The position numbers were made by a program, and so were the translations under genes. The notes under the pieces are model-generated. The model did no database searches, had not been told where the DNA came from, and saw only the letters and a program-made list of their open reading frames with translations. DNA of 64,000 bases, taken from positions 1,736,001 through 1,800,000 of the forward strand of contig CP065012.1 in assembly GCA_016699815.1 (NCBI GenBank), given 5' to 3'. The DNA is from Chitinophagaceae bacterium (GTDB taxonomy: Bacteria; Bacteroidota; Bacteroidia; Chitinophagales; Chitinophagaceae). This document shows, in pieces, positions 8,727 to 17,919 of the stretch (its first letter is position 1; each line of letters starts with the position of its first letter).

Positions 8727-9383
8727 ATGACCATTCATGGCGAAGGATATAAAACCATTGCACTTTGTACACTTATTGTTGTGTTGCTAAACCTCTCCCT
8801 GTTTTGGTTTTTTGGCAGCACTTCAATGTGGCTTTGTATTGCGTTTTTAATAATTTCAATGGGTTTCCTGTTGTTTATTGTTTCTTTTTTTCGAATACCT
8901 TCCCGGGAATATGTATATGGCGAGCACCTTATTGTTTCGCCCTGCGATGGCAAAGTAGTAGTAATGGAAGAAACCTATGATGATGAGTACTTTAAAACAA
9001 AACGCTTACAGGTTTCAATTTTTATGAGCCCTGCAAATGTGCATGTAAACCGGAACTCATTAAGTGGCCAGGTTGTGTACAGCCAATATCATAAAGGAAA
9101 ATATTTGCTGGCATGGAACCCAAAATCATCTACCGAAAATGAAAGGCATAGTGTAGTGATTCAAAAAGATAATGCAGAAGTATTGATAAAGCAAATTGCC
9201 GGGGCGGTGGCAAAGCGCATTGTTAACTATTTGCATATAGGCGATAAGGTAAAGCAAAATGAAGAATTGGGATTTATTAAATTTGGCAGCAGGGTTGATT
9301 TATTGTTGCCTTTAAATACCAGGATTAAAGTGAAGTTAAATGAAACCGTTAAAGGCGGCGTTTCGGTAATTGCAGAACTTTAA
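8727..9383 (+). CDS. psd: Phosphatidylserine decarboxylase family protein
   Basis: This enzyme decarboxylates phosphatidylserine to phosphatidylethanolamine, the main Bacteroidota phospholipid. From the ATG at 8727 the protein has 218 residues, the size of the short proenzyme class, and starts with the typical MTIHGEGYKTI. One or two membrane segments follow (about 10-55), then VSPCDGKVV, MSPANVHVNRNSLSG and the self-cleavage site FGSRVD near the C-terminus, whose serine becomes the pyruvoyl group. It has its own promoter but sits next to cdsA, which supplies the precursor pathway. Confidence 0.92.
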   Translation: MTIHGEGYKTIALCTLIVVLLNLSLFWFFGSTSMWLCIAFLIISMGFLLFIVSFFRIPSREYVYGEHLIVSPCDGKVVVMEETYDDEYFKTKRLQVSIFMSPANVHVNRNSLSGQVVYSQYHKGKYLLAWNPKSSTENERHSVVIQKDNAEVLIKQIAGAVAKRIVNYLHIGDKVKQNEELGFIKFGSRVDLLLPLNTRIKVKLNETVKGGVSVIAEL

Positions 9384-9397
9384 ATTTAATTGTACAA

Positions 9398-10093
9398 ATG
9401 AATATTGTTATAACCGGTGGCAGCCGTGGAATTGGAAAGGCAATTGCCGAAAAATTTAATAAAGCAGGCAATACTTTGCTGCTTTGCAGCCGTAATATTA
9501 ATTTACTGGAATTAGCAGCAAGCGAACTGCAACAGAAAAATGCCGCTTCCATCAAAATTTTTGCCGCCGATTTATCCCAAACGGAAGAAGTGCTGAAATT
9601 TGCTAATTTTTGTTTGGAGCAGGGAACGCCGGATATTTTGGTAAATAATGCCGGCCTTTTTATTTCCGGAAAAGTACATAACGAAGCCGATGGCCAGTTG
9701 GAACGCATGTTAAATATCAACCTCTTTAGCGCTTATCATTTAACACGTGCCGTATTGCCTGCTATGTTTAAAAATCGTTCGGGCCATATTTTTAATATTT
9801 GTTCTGTGGCTTCACTGCAACCTTACAACGAAGGCGGCAGCTACAGCATCAGTAAATATGCTTTAAAAGGCTTTAGTGAAAACCTGAGGTATGAGCTAAG
9901 GGAAAAAGGAATAAAAGTTACGGCCGTATACCCTGGTGCAGTAATGACGGAATCGTGGACAGGCTTTGACAATAGCCAAAACCGCATTATGGAAGTTTCG
10001 GATATTGCCGAAATGATATATACTGCTTCCAAATTATCTGCACAGGCTGTTGTGGAAAATATGGTAATAAGGCCGCAGCTTGGGGATTTATAA
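9398..10093 (+). CDS. SDR-family NAD(P)-dependent oxidoreductase
   Basis: A 231-residue classical short-chain dehydrogenase. The N-terminal Rossmann motif GGSRGIG (7-13) binds NAD(P), followed by DILVNNAG (79-86) and the catalytic triad S136, Y149 and K153 (SYSISKYALKGF). VTAVYPGAVMTE follows the active site. The substrate cannot be told. It starts 14 bases after psd and may share its transcript. Confidence 0.88.
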   Translation: MNIVITGGSRGIGKAIAEKFNKAGNTLLLCSRNINLLELAASELQQKNAASIKIFAADLSQTEEVLKFANFCLEQGTPDILVNNAGLFISGKVHNEADGQLERMLNINLFSAYHLTRAVLPAMFKNRSGHIFNICSVASLQPYNEGGSYSISKYALKGFSENLRYELREKGIKVTAVYPGAVMTESWTGFDNSQNRIMEVSDIAEMIYTASKLSAQAVVENMVIRPQLGDL

Positions 10094-10158
10094 TATCCTT
10101 TAACAGTTTCTTACAATCATTTATCCTTATTTTAAAAAACCTGCAACAGGTATTGGGC

Positions 10159-10166
10159 TAAATTTG
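10159..10166 (+). promoter_or_regulatory. Candidate -7 promoter box for batD
   Basis: TAAATTTG matches TAnnTTTG. It ends 10 bases before the ATG at 10177, so the transcript would begin within a few bases of the start codon. It also argues against the TTG at 10171 as start. Confidence 0.35.
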
Positions 10167-10176
10167 CATTTTGACC

Positions 10177-12099
10177 ATGCAATTTTTATTTACAAAAATA
10201 TTTTTATCGGGCTACTTAATTATCAATGCCTTTTTTTTACAGGCGCAAGTAAAAGTATCGGCAAATGTTTCTCCTGCTGTAATTTACCAAAATGAATATG
10301 CTACTTTTCGAGTGGTAATTGAAAACAGCAATGGCGTTCAAAAGGTTGCTCCACCAGATTTTAAAAATTTTTATTTGGTAAGCGGACCCAATGAAGAGTT
10401 TTGGGAGAGCTCATTAAATAACCAGCCTGCAAAAAAATATTATGCCGTAAGTTATATCGTTCAGCCTAAAGTATCCGGAAGGCTGGCTATTGGTATTGCC
10501 AAGGTAAAAGTAAATGGAGCAACTTATGCAACAACATCAAAGCAAATAACCGTATTAAAGAGTATTACACCTGGCAGTAATGCACAACAAAACTATCCTT
10601 TTACACAAGCCGATCCTTTTCAAAACAAAAAACCAGCAAAAGAAGAATTTACCGAATTTATTTTAAAAAAGGGAGATGATGTAAGTAAAAAGATAAGCAG
10701 GAATATGCAGCTTGTATTGGAAACCAGCAAGCAAACCTGCTATATTGGCGAGCCGTTGGTAGCAACCTATAATTTATATACCCGGTTAAAAAGCAACAGC
10801 CGGTTAGATAAAAGCCCATCTTTCAACGGGTTTTCGGTAATTGATTTGCAGCAGCCAGACGATTATGGGTTTGCGAGAAAAAAATGGGAAGGAAGGGAGT
10901 ACAATGTTTATAGCATTAGAAAAGTACAGTTATATCCATTGCAATCCGGAAAATTTGAACTGGAGCCTGCAACTCTTTTTAATGAAGTACAGTTTTTAAA
11001 GCCCGAAGCTATAAACAATCCCGATGTAATCTATAATATGTACAACGGCGCAGGTGTAAACCCCGATGATATTATTACAGAAAACATAACCCTTTCCAGC
11101 AAGCCGGTAGCAATAGAGGTAAAACCATTTCCTGAAAAAGATAAACCACCTGATTTTAACGGAGCTGTAGGTGAGTTTGAAATAAGCGCTGCTGTTGAAA
11201 AAGAAAGTATTGCTACAGATGTGCCGGGCAAATTACTCATTGCAATTTCAGGAAGCGGAAATATGGAATTAATTACTGTGCCTGATGTAAAATGGCCTAA
11301 GGGTATAGAGGCTTATGAAGTAAAACTTAACGATAAATTAAATACATTGGCAGTACCCGTGAGCGGCACAAAATATTTTGACATTCCATTTTCTATTGCA
11401 AAAGAAGGCAATTATACCCTGCCTTCCATTCATTTTACGTATTTTGATCCCAATACTGCTGCGTATAAAAAAATTGCTACACAACCCATTGCAATTTCAG
11501 TTACAAAAGGAAATAGCACAAAAGGCATTTTTGTCGGCAACAATGCAACAGCAAAAGAAAAATTAAGCCCGCTCAACCAATTGTTTCAAAACAGGCCATT
11601 GGTGGTTACTATTATTGCTGCATTTATTATTGGCGGATTAATTTTTTGGCTAAGAAAGGAACAAAAAAGTGAAGAGAAAATAGAAGCCTTTAAAAGGGTA
11701 GAGCAAGCCCAACAGCGTAAGCAGGATGAAGAATTGCACCGGCTTTTTATTCAAAAAGCATCTCTTGTACAAAATGCATTAAAGCAAACAGAAAATTTTT
11801 TATACACAGGTAATTCCAGCGAATTTTATACAGCGCTCAATAAAGAGTTTAAAAACTTTCTTTCAGAAAAACTAGCCATTCACCGGGAAGAAATCAGCAG
11901 TAAAAAAATAATGTATACAATGGATAAAAAGGGCTTTAACAACGAGGTAATACTTCAAGCACAAAACCTGCTACAGGATATAGACAAGCAGGTTTATTCC
12001 CCATTGCCATCTCATGAAGGAAAGCAGGAATTGTACAGCCGTACCCAGCAATTTATACAATATTTAAATGGCTTTAGCAGTGCTGGTATTATTCGGTAA
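10177..12099 (+). CDS. batD: BatD-family protein
   Basis: A 640-residue exported protein with a signal peptide (about 1-20, ending near FLQAQ) and VKVSANVSPAVIYQNE, the usual BatD opening. Several Ig-like repeats form the periplasmic part; one membrane helix lies at about 473-492 (PLVVTIIAAFIIGGLIFWL), followed by a helical cytoplasmic tail rich in Lys, Glu and Gln. In Bacteroides the bat operon (MoxR ATPase, BatA-E) is linked to aerotolerance. Here batD stands alone, with no moxR, batA, batB or batC in the window. Its end overlaps the convergent response regulator by 11 bases. Confidence 0.85.
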   Translation: MQFLFTKIFLSGYLIINAFFLQAQVKVSANVSPAVIYQNEYATFRVVIENSNGVQKVAPPDFKNFYLVSGPNEEFWESSLNNQPAKKYYAVSYIVQPKVSGRLAIGIAKVKVNGATYATTSKQITVLKSITPGSNAQQNYPFTQADPFQNKKPAKEEFTEFILKKGDDVSKKISRNMQLVLETSKQTCYIGEPLVATYNLYTRLKSNSRLDKSPSFNGFSVIDLQQPDDYGFARKKWEGREYNVYSIRKVQLYPLQSGKFELEPATLFNEVQFLKPEAINNPDVIYNMYNGAGVNPDDIITENITLSSKPVAIEVKPFPEKDKPPDFNGAVGEFEISAAVEKESIATDVPGKLLIAISGSGNMELITVPDVKWPKGIEAYEVKLNDKLNTLAVPVSGTKYFDIPFSIAKEGNYTLPSIHFTYFDPNTAAYKKIATQPIAISVTKGNSTKGIFVGNNATAKEKLSPLNQLFQNRPLVVTIIAAFIIGGLIFWLRKEQKSEEKIEAFKRVEQAQQRKQDEELHRLFIQKASLVQNALKQTENFLYTGNSSEFYTALNKEFKNFLSEKLAIHREEISSKKIMYTMDKKGFNNEVILQAQNLLQDIDKQVYSPLPSHEGKQELYSRTQQFIQYLNGFSSAGIIR

Positions 12100-12802
12100 A
12101 CCGGTAGCCAATACCTCTTACAGAATGAAAGTAGCGTGGGTTGCGGCTATCCTCTTCAAAATATTTTCTAAAGTTGAGGATAAAATTATCTATTGTTCTG
12201 GTTGTAGGGTATACGTTGTATCCCCAAACAGCCTGTAATATTTTTTCCCGGGTTACCACTTCGCCTTTGTTCTCTATCAATAATTTCAGCAGCATTATTT
12301 CTTTTTTAGTAAGCATTAACTTTTTTGCATTTTTTCCAAAAGCTTCCAGGGCTTTAAAATCTATTTTGTTTTTTCCAAAGCTATAAATTTCTGGCAGCGG
12401 TTTTTTTATGGCAATTTGCTCGCTTTTTTTAATTAGGTTTTGTACCCGCAGCAATAATTCTTCAAGGTTAAAGGGTTTGTTGAGATAATCATCTGCGCCT
12501 TTTTTTAAACCTAGTACACGGTCGGCGCTGTTGTTTTTTGCGCTAAGTATCAGTACAGGAATAAGGTTGCCAGTGAGTCTAATATTTTCTAAAACGCTGA
12601 TGCCGTCAATTTCAGGGAGCATAATATCCAAAATAATTAAATCAAAATGCTCCTGCTGTACGGCTTTTAAAGCTTCAGCGCCGTTGTATGCGCTGCTTAT
12701 TAAGTAACCTTCCAGCTCAAGGTTAAGCTTTAAGGCTTCCTGTAAATTTTCTTCATCTTCAACAAGCAATATAGAATATGGTTTGCCCTGCATGGTATTC
12801 AA
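12089..12802 (-). CDS. OmpR/PhoB-family response regulator
   Basis: A 237-residue two-domain regulator. The receiver domain (about 9-125) has the acidic pocket E15-D16, the phospho-acceptor D59 in LIILDIMLPEIDG and a conserved Lys in LSAKN. The winged-helix DNA-binding domain (about 140-237) ends with VRGIGYRF, as in PhoB/OmpR. The ATG could also be at 12793. It follows the histidine kinase by 5 bases, so the pair forms one two-component system. The 3' end overlaps batD, which may link their expression through transcription collision. Confidence 0.93.
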   Translation of the reverse strand: MNTMQGKPYSILLVEDEENLQEALKLNLELEGYLISSAYNGAEALKAVQQEHFDLIILDIMLPEIDGISVLENIRLTGNLIPVLILSAKNNSADRVLGLKKGADDYLNKPFNLEELLLRVQNLIKKSEQIAIKKPLPEIYSFGKNKIDFKALEAFGKNAKKLMLTKKEIMLLKLLIENKGEVVTREKILQAVWGYNVYPTTRTIDNFILNFRKYFEEDSRNPRYFHSVRGIGYRFTE

Positions 12803-12807
12803 TAAAA

Positions 12808-13782
12808 TTATATCAAAGGAATAGAAAAGGCAAAGATACTGCCGCCCTGCGGGTTATCGGTTACTTCAATTTTTCCTTTGTGTGTAAAAATGATATTTTT
12901 AACCAGGTAAAGGCCAAGCCCGGTTCCTTTAGCTTTTTTGGTAGCTTCATTGCCGAGGCGGTAATGTCGGTTAAAAATATTTTGCTTTTCATTGTTGGGG
13001 ATGCCTTGCCCGTTGTCGGTTATCGAAAACAGTGCATTTGGCCCTTTTTTGGCCAGCATGATGCATATACTTTTATCTTTGGGAGAATATTTTAGGGCAT
13101 TTTCCAAAAGGTTGTTGATGGTTATTTGCAGCAGTATGGCATCGCCATTTACTATTGTATTATCTTCAACAGATGCCAGAATTTCCCTTTCGGGATAGCG
13201 TTGCATATATTCCTGAACCAGTTTCTGGGTAATAGCAGCTATATCCGTTTCCTCCGGGTGGTACATATATCCTCCGGCTTCTATTTGAGAGGAGAATAAG
13301 AGGTTATTGCTTAAATCATTTAGCCTGTTAGCCTCCTGGAGCGTATTGTGGAGCAGGCGCTGCTGCCGGTTTTCATCAAGCTTATGCTTGAGCAGGGTTT
13401 CTAAATTTAATTTGGCAACGGCAATAGGCGTTTTAAGTTCATGTGTAATGGCCATCATAAAACTTTGCTGCTGTTGCGAATGTTTCAGTTGCCTCCTGAT
13501 TGCCCTGAATACAAATACGGCGCCGGCAATTATCAGTAAAAAAAAAATGGAGCCTTCCCCAACATACTGGGCTACTTTTCTTTTTCTATCTTCTTCAATT
13601 GCCTTAAATTTTAAATCATAATTATAATCGCTTTTAATTAATTCGGCTTTACGTATGTTAACCATTATTTGGTTTTGTTGCATTAATGCAATAAACCACC
13701 ATACCAGTGCTGCTATTATATAAGCAAGCAATACCCAATAGATAACGTAAATGCTTTTAATTTTTTTGGGTTTTGCTGTCAT
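12808..13782 (-). CDS. Sensor histidine kinase
   Basis: A 324-residue membrane kinase. Two helices (about 11-34 and 78-93) flank a stretch of only some 43 residues rich in charged residues, with no recognisable sensor domain. The HisKA domain carries the phospho-acceptor H114 in THELKTP. The HATPase domain carries the N box (NLLENALKYSP), G1 (DNGQGIP) and G2 (GTGLGLYLVKNI). It is the evident partner of the regulator just downstream. With so small an outer loop, the signal is likely sensed in the membrane or through a partner protein; the signal is unknown. Confidence 0.92.
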   Translation of the reverse strand: MTAKPKKIKSIYVIYWVLLAYIIAALVWWFIALMQQNQIMVNIRKAELIKSDYNYDLKFKAIEEDRKRKVAQYVGEGSIFFLLIIAGAVFVFRAIRRQLKHSQQQQSFMMAITHELKTPIAVAKLNLETLLKHKLDENRQQRLLHNTLQEANRLNDLSNNLLFSSQIEAGGYMYHPEETDIAAITQKLVQEYMQRYPEREILASVEDNTIVNGDAILLQITINNLLENALKYSPKDKSICIMLAKKGPNALFSITDNGQGIPNNEKQNIFNRHYRLGNEATKKAKGTGLGLYLVKNIIFTHKGKIEVTDNPQGGSIFAFSIPLI

Positions 13783-13791
13783 TGCAAAAAA

Positions 13792-14670
13792 TTAATTTCT
13801 TTTATCGAGCCCCCACGAAAGTTTGTTACGGAGGGTTTGCAAAAAATTATTTTCATTAAGGCGTATGAGATTGATGCCGAATTCTTCTTTTTTTATGGCA
13901 ATTTGCACTTCTTTGGGTACCGCTTCTTTGCGGCTGTCAAGGGTACAAAGGAAGCCATCGGTGCGGCCTTCAATTTCAAAGGAAACAATGTTGGTGTCGG
14001 GGATAATGATGGGTCTTATATTCAGGTTATGCGGCGCTACGGCGGTAATTACAAAACTTGCGCTATCGGGGAAAACAATGGGCCCGTTGCAACTTAATGA
14101 ATACCCGGTGGAACCGGTTGGTGTAGCCACAATTAAGCCATCTGCCCAGTACGTATTTAAAAGTTCGCCATTTAAATAGGTATGGATTTTAATCATGGGT
14201 GAAGTGTCTTTTTTGTGCAATGAAAATTCATTAAGCGCATAAGGGGTATCGCCAAATAGCGGGATATTGGCATCAAGGTGGAGCAAAGTACGTTTATCGG
14301 TTACAAATTGCCGGTTTACCAAAGCCTCAATTGCAGAGTGCAGTTCTTCCTTGCCAATATTGGCCAAAAAGCCCAGCCTACCATAATTAATGCCCAGTAC
14401 CGGTATGCCTGAATCTTTTACAAAGGTAACAGTGTCCAGCAAAGTGCCATCGCCGCCCAGGCTTATCATACAGTCTATACTGTCATCCATATCGGCGCTG
14501 GAGTTAAAGGTAGAGTAACTGCCTTTAATGTCAATTGCAGAATAAAACTGGTTAAAAAAATCCTGGAAAAATACAGGCTCTACATTTTGCTTTTTAAGTT
14601 CCTGCAAAAGAAGGCCAATTTCTTCCCTTTGGGTAATTTCCAAACCCCTGCTGTAAATAGCTATTCTCAT
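13792..14670 (-). CDS. nadK: NAD kinase
   Basis: NAD kinase phosphorylates NAD to NADP in the cytoplasm. The 292-residue protein has the diagnostic GGDGT motif at 72-76 with D74, followed by NYGRLGFLANI, NEFSLHKKDTSPMI and DGLIVATPTGSTGYSLSC. The length is normal. It lies 16 bases after the BamA-like gene and 9 bases before the histidine kinase, within a probable run of CBS protein, barrel, nadK, kinase and regulator. Confidence 0.95.
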   Translation of the reverse strand: MRIAIYSRGLEITQREEIGLLLQELKKQNVEPVFFQDFFNQFYSAIDIKGSYSTFNSSADMDDSIDCMISLGGDGTLLDTVTFVKDSGIPVLGINYGRLGFLANIGKEELHSAIEALVNRQFVTDKRTLLHLDANIPLFGDTPYALNEFSLHKKDTSPMIKIHTYLNGELLNTYWADGLIVATPTGSTGYSLSCNGPIVFPDSASFVITAVAPHNLNIRPIIIPDTNIVSFEIEGRTDGFLCTLDSRKEAVPKEVQIAIKKEEFGINLIRLNENNFLQTLRNKLSWGLDKRN

Positions 14671-14686
14671 ATTTGTAACCGGTGCA

Positions 14687-16117
14687 TTAGAAGCCTCCTG
14701 TTAAATGTAAAAATAAGCCCTTTTCGCCTAACTGGTTAAAGGAGTAGTCCAATCTTACGGTAACATCATAAAGCGTAATCACATCAAGGCCTACGCCGCC
14801 GGTATATAAAAGTTTATTGTTGAGCATGGCACGTGCATCCTGCTGGCTGTACACATAGCCTGCATCGCCAAATGCTTTGGCATAAAAAGAAAAAGGGATG
14901 TAAGGAACAATTTTGTTTTTTATTGGAAAGGGTATTTTAAAATCAAATATTTTTTTTCTTACTGTAAATTTTGCCATAGAGGCCACTGAGCCGTCTATCA
15001 CATAATATTCAAGCCCACGCAAATTTAAATCGCCATAACCCAATGCCCGCCGGTTAATATAAGGCTGGTTAAAGGGTAATTTTATCCTGCTCCAAAGTTC
15101 CACACTGCCGTACCAGCCTTTGTTCATGTTTAAGTAACGGTTATAGGCTGCATCAATTGAAAATAAATTTACTCCTTCTTTAATACCCAATCCCCTTTTT
15201 AAAATATTTACTCCAAAGGTTTTTCCGGTTAAGGGATAATTAATGTTATTTACATTGAGGTAACTGTAATTGTAACTTAAATCAATAATGTTTTGATGCA
15301 ATGAAGCATCATTAAAATAAAAAGGATTGTAATGTTTTACTACGGAATCGGCAACCTGCATATAGGTATAACCTGCCTGGTAGCGATGACGGCTAAAATA
15401 TCCTTTTCTTGAACTGTAGTAGCCGTAGGCCTGAAAAGTATTTCTTACAAATTTATTTTGGTTATTGTATTGCAGTAATTTATTATTTGCTGATGTGCCG
15501 AAAGAAATTTCCCGGTTTTGGGTATAACCTGCACTAAAACCAAAGCCTTCATCCAGCTTGCTGTTACTGTATGGTGCAGAATATTGCACAGCAAAATTGC
15601 GGGCATACCCATTCAGTAATATAAAGCGTAATTGGTCCCTTCTGCCACTAAAATTATAATGTACAAAACGTAGCCCGTAAATAACCCTGCTGAGGCTATA
15701 GTTATAAATATTTGCCCATTCATTAAAGTTCCTGTCTACCAGTTGAAATTGTGGGGTAGGGTAGAGGTACCATTTTTCTCTTACAGTAACATAAATATCA
15801 ATAGTTGAATTTTCTTTAAAAACTGGCTGAACCATTACTTCGGAAAACAGGTTGGTATTATAAATCAGCTGCCGTGAAAGTTCAAGGTTGATGGCAATAT
15901 GTGGGGCATAGGTATATTCTCCTGCCTTAAATTTCATCTCTCGTTCAATAATATATGATTTTGTTTTTTTGTTGCCGGTAATAATAATTTTCCCCACTTT
16001 TAGTTTTGCGCTGTCTGTAGATGGTTGGGTGGATATTTCCTGCGGAGCCATAATTATTTCCTGGGCAACAACGGCTGGTGTAAAGCCAACAAGAAACAAG
16101 AGTAAGAAAAATTTCAT
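14687..16117 (-). CDS. BamA/TamA-family outer-membrane protein
   Basis: A 476-residue outer-membrane protein. A signal peptide (1-18, ending at VVAQ) precedes one POTRA-like domain (about 40-115; KLKVGKIIITGNKKTKSYI is typical), and the rest is a beta barrel with many aromatic, alternating strands ending LFLHLTGGF. BamA proteins usually have five POTRA domains; one makes this a smaller relative in the ShlB/TamA/BamA superfamily, and its cargo is unknown. It lies between a CBS protein and nadK. Confidence 0.82.
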   Translation of the reverse strand: MKFFLLLFLVGFTPAVVAQEIIMAPQEISTQPSTDSAKLKVGKIIITGNKKTKSYIIEREMKFKAGEYTYAPHIAINLELSRQLIYNTNLFSEVMVQPVFKENSTIDIYVTVREKWYLYPTPQFQLVDRNFNEWANIYNYSLSRVIYGLRFVHYNFSGRRDQLRFILLNGYARNFAVQYSAPYSNSKLDEGFGFSAGYTQNREISFGTSANNKLLQYNNQNKFVRNTFQAYGYYSSRKGYFSRHRYQAGYTYMQVADSVVKHYNPFYFNDASLHQNIIDLSYNYSYLNVNNINYPLTGKTFGVNILKRGLGIKEGVNLFSIDAAYNRYLNMNKGWYGSVELWSRIKLPFNQPYINRRALGYGDLNLRGLEYYVIDGSVASMAKFTVRKKIFDFKIPFPIKNKIVPYIPFSFYAKAFGDAGYVYSQQDARAMLNNKLLYTGGVGLDVITLYDVTVRLDYSFNQLGEKGLFLHLTGGF

Positions 16118-16132
16118 GCAGCAACTGATGCT

Positions 16133-16795
16133 TTAAATATCAAGGTACTTCATTAGATGGTTATAATTGCTGTCAATTTCATTTTCAAATTTTTCACTGC
16201 CATAGCTATACAGTACATCATATTCATGCCGTTCAAATGAAGCCACCAACGGGGCAATTTCCCGGTGGTTTACATGCAGGGTTACGGTAAAAATACCGGT
16301 GCTGTGGTCGGTTTGTGTATTCAGGTGAAGGATGTGGCAATCGTTGTTTTCTACCAGCCTGCTTATTTCTGAAATGCTAAACTGCGGCCGTTCCATTTGC
16401 AAAACAATAATGCCGCCTATTTCATATGCACCGGCAAAATTCCCCATTATTTTCAAAAGGTCGCTTGTGGTAATGGCGCCAAAATATTCTCTTTGCTGGT
16501 TCACCACAGGCACAAGGCTACTGTCATGTTTCAAGCTGAACTCCACGGCATTTAAAAAATGGATATCGTTTAAAATGGCATCCTGAATAAAATATTTTTG
16601 AAGGCCATCTAGTGTGAGTTGCTCGTCTTCCTGATCCAGCAGGTCCTCTTCGCTCACAAGACCAAGAAATTTTTTTTCCAATACAACCGGCAAGTGGGTT
16701 ACACGGTAATCGTTGATTAAATGTAACGACTTTCCAACCGTATCGGTAAGCTGTAGCTGGGGTATATTTTTATTAATATGGTCAATAGTTAGCAT
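16133..16795 (-). CDS. CBS-domain pair protein with ACT-like C-terminus
   Basis: A 220-residue cytoplasmic protein. Two CBS domains occupy about 1-120 (TDTVGKSLHLINDYRVTHLPV and the second copy ending YFGAITTSDLLK). The C-terminal 90 residues (starting GGIIVLQMERPQFSISE) look like an ACT-type regulatory domain. CBS pairs bind adenine nucleotides; the partner is unknown. First of a five-gene minus-strand run with the barrel protein, nadK, kinase and regulator. Confidence 0.82.
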   Translation of the reverse strand: MLTIDHINKNIPQLQLTDTVGKSLHLINDYRVTHLPVVLEKKFLGLVSEEDLLDQEDEQLTLDGLQKYFIQDAILNDIHFLNAVEFSLKHDSSLVPVVNQQREYFGAITTSDLLKIMGNFAGAYEIGGIIVLQMERPQFSISEISRLVENNDCHILHLNTQTDHSTGIFTVTLHVNHREIAPLVASFERHEYDVLYSYGSEKFENEIDSNYNHLMKYLDI

Positions 16796-16873
16796 ATTGC
16801 TAGTTTGTAACGAGTTTTACAAGTTAGATATTGTTTTAAAGCAAATTGCTTATTTAACAGACAAAAATTTTTG

Positions 16874-17653
16874 TTAAACCGTTGCAGCAGGCGTTTTTAA
16901 TTTTGTAAGGAAACCTTCCAGTATTTTATTAAACTCTGCCGGAACTTCCATCATTGGTGCGTGGCCGCATTTGTCAATAAAATGCAATTCGCTATTGGGG
17001 ATTAAGCGGTTAAACTCTTTGGCAACAAAAGGGGGTGTAATGGTATCGTTATTTCCCCAAATAAGGCAGGTAGGTTGTTTTATCTGGTTGAGTTCTTCTC
17101 CCAGATTGTTTCTTATGGCGCTTTTAGCCAGGGCAATTATTTTAATTACTTTTAACCGGTTATTCGTTATTTCAAAAACTTCGTTTACCAATTCATCTGT
17201 AGCTATTGCCGGGTCATAAAAGGTAAGGGCTGTTTTATTGCGGATGTATTCTTTATCTCCTCTTTTGGGATAGGTGTCGCCCATACCGCTTTCAAAAAGG
17301 CCTGAACTGCCGGTAAGGGTTAATGATTTTATCCTTTCTGGGTGTTTTAATATATGTACCAGGGCTACATGGCCGCCCAATGAGTTGCCTAATAGGTTGA
17401 TTGAGGTATAATTCCTGTTTTCGATAAATTTATGTACAAATTTTTGCAGCCCTCCCACCGATGTATGTAACAAATCCAAATCGAGCAGCGGCAACATAGG
17501 CACCACAACTTTATAGGATTTATTAAAATATTCAATTAAGTGTGCAAAATTACTTAAAGCGCCAAATAAGCCATGTAGCAATAGCAAGGGTTCTCCGTTT
17601 CCTTCTTCTATATACTTAAATTTCCCGTCTTGTTTTATTTCGTAAATCATCAA
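16874..17653 (-). CDS. Alpha/beta-fold hydrolase
   Basis: A 259-residue alpha/beta hydrolase. LLLLHGLFG (24-31) gives the oxyanion hole, the nucleophile is S91 in LLGNSLGGH, and the acid and base fit D203 (WGNNDTITPP) and H231 (CGHAPMMEVP). All triad residues are present. The cap region is short and the substrate is unknown. No signal peptide is visible, so it is probably cytoplasmic. It is separated from the secreted esterase upstream by a terminator. Confidence 0.86.
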   Translation of the reverse strand: MMIYEIKQDGKFKYIEEGNGEPLLLLHGLFGALSNFAHLIEYFNKSYKVVVPMLPLLDLDLLHTSVGGLQKFVHKFIENRNYTSINLLGNSLGGHVALVHILKHPERIKSLTLTGSSGLFESGMGDTYPKRGDKEYIRNKTALTFYDPAIATDELVNEVFEITNNRLKVIKIIALAKSAIRNNLGEELNQIKQPTCLIWGNNDTITPPFVAKEFNRLIPNSELHFIDKCGHAPMMEVPAEFNKILEGFLTKLKTPAATV

Positions 17654-17870
17654 TCAATAATAAATAGATATGGTTTAATTTAAGCTAAAAATACTCTAAT
17701 TAACCCAAAACCCCATCTTCAATTTTATTTTGCATGGGTAAATTAGTGATTTCTATGTTTCCTGCATAAAATATTATACCCCTTATCGCTTTTTTCAGGA
17801 TGGGTGAAATAAAAATAAAATAGCCTGCTGTAAGTTTTTTAGCCTGCTTATTTAAACATTTATTTATATG

Positions 17871-17895
17871 AAAAAAGCCTTCCATTACAGAAGGC
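17871..17895 (-). terminator. Rho-independent terminator of the secreted esterase
   Basis: On the minus strand GCCTTC (17895-17890) pairs with GAAGGC (17882-17877) across a 7-base loop and is followed by six Ts (17876-17871). It lies 25 bases after the stop of the esterase gene and separates it from the alpha/beta hydrolase. Confidence 0.7.
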
Positions 17896-17919
17896 CTTTT
17901 AATTGAAATGGGGGTTTAA

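Noticed and set aside
12089..12099. Overlap of batD and the response regulator as a sign of a truncated gene
   Set aside because: Both proteins end with intact family-typical C-termini, so this is a normal tail-to-tail overlap.
17700..17885. Small minus-strand reading frame of 61 codons
   Set aside because: It contains the terminator of the esterase gene, has no family resemblance and lies in a normal intergenic gap.
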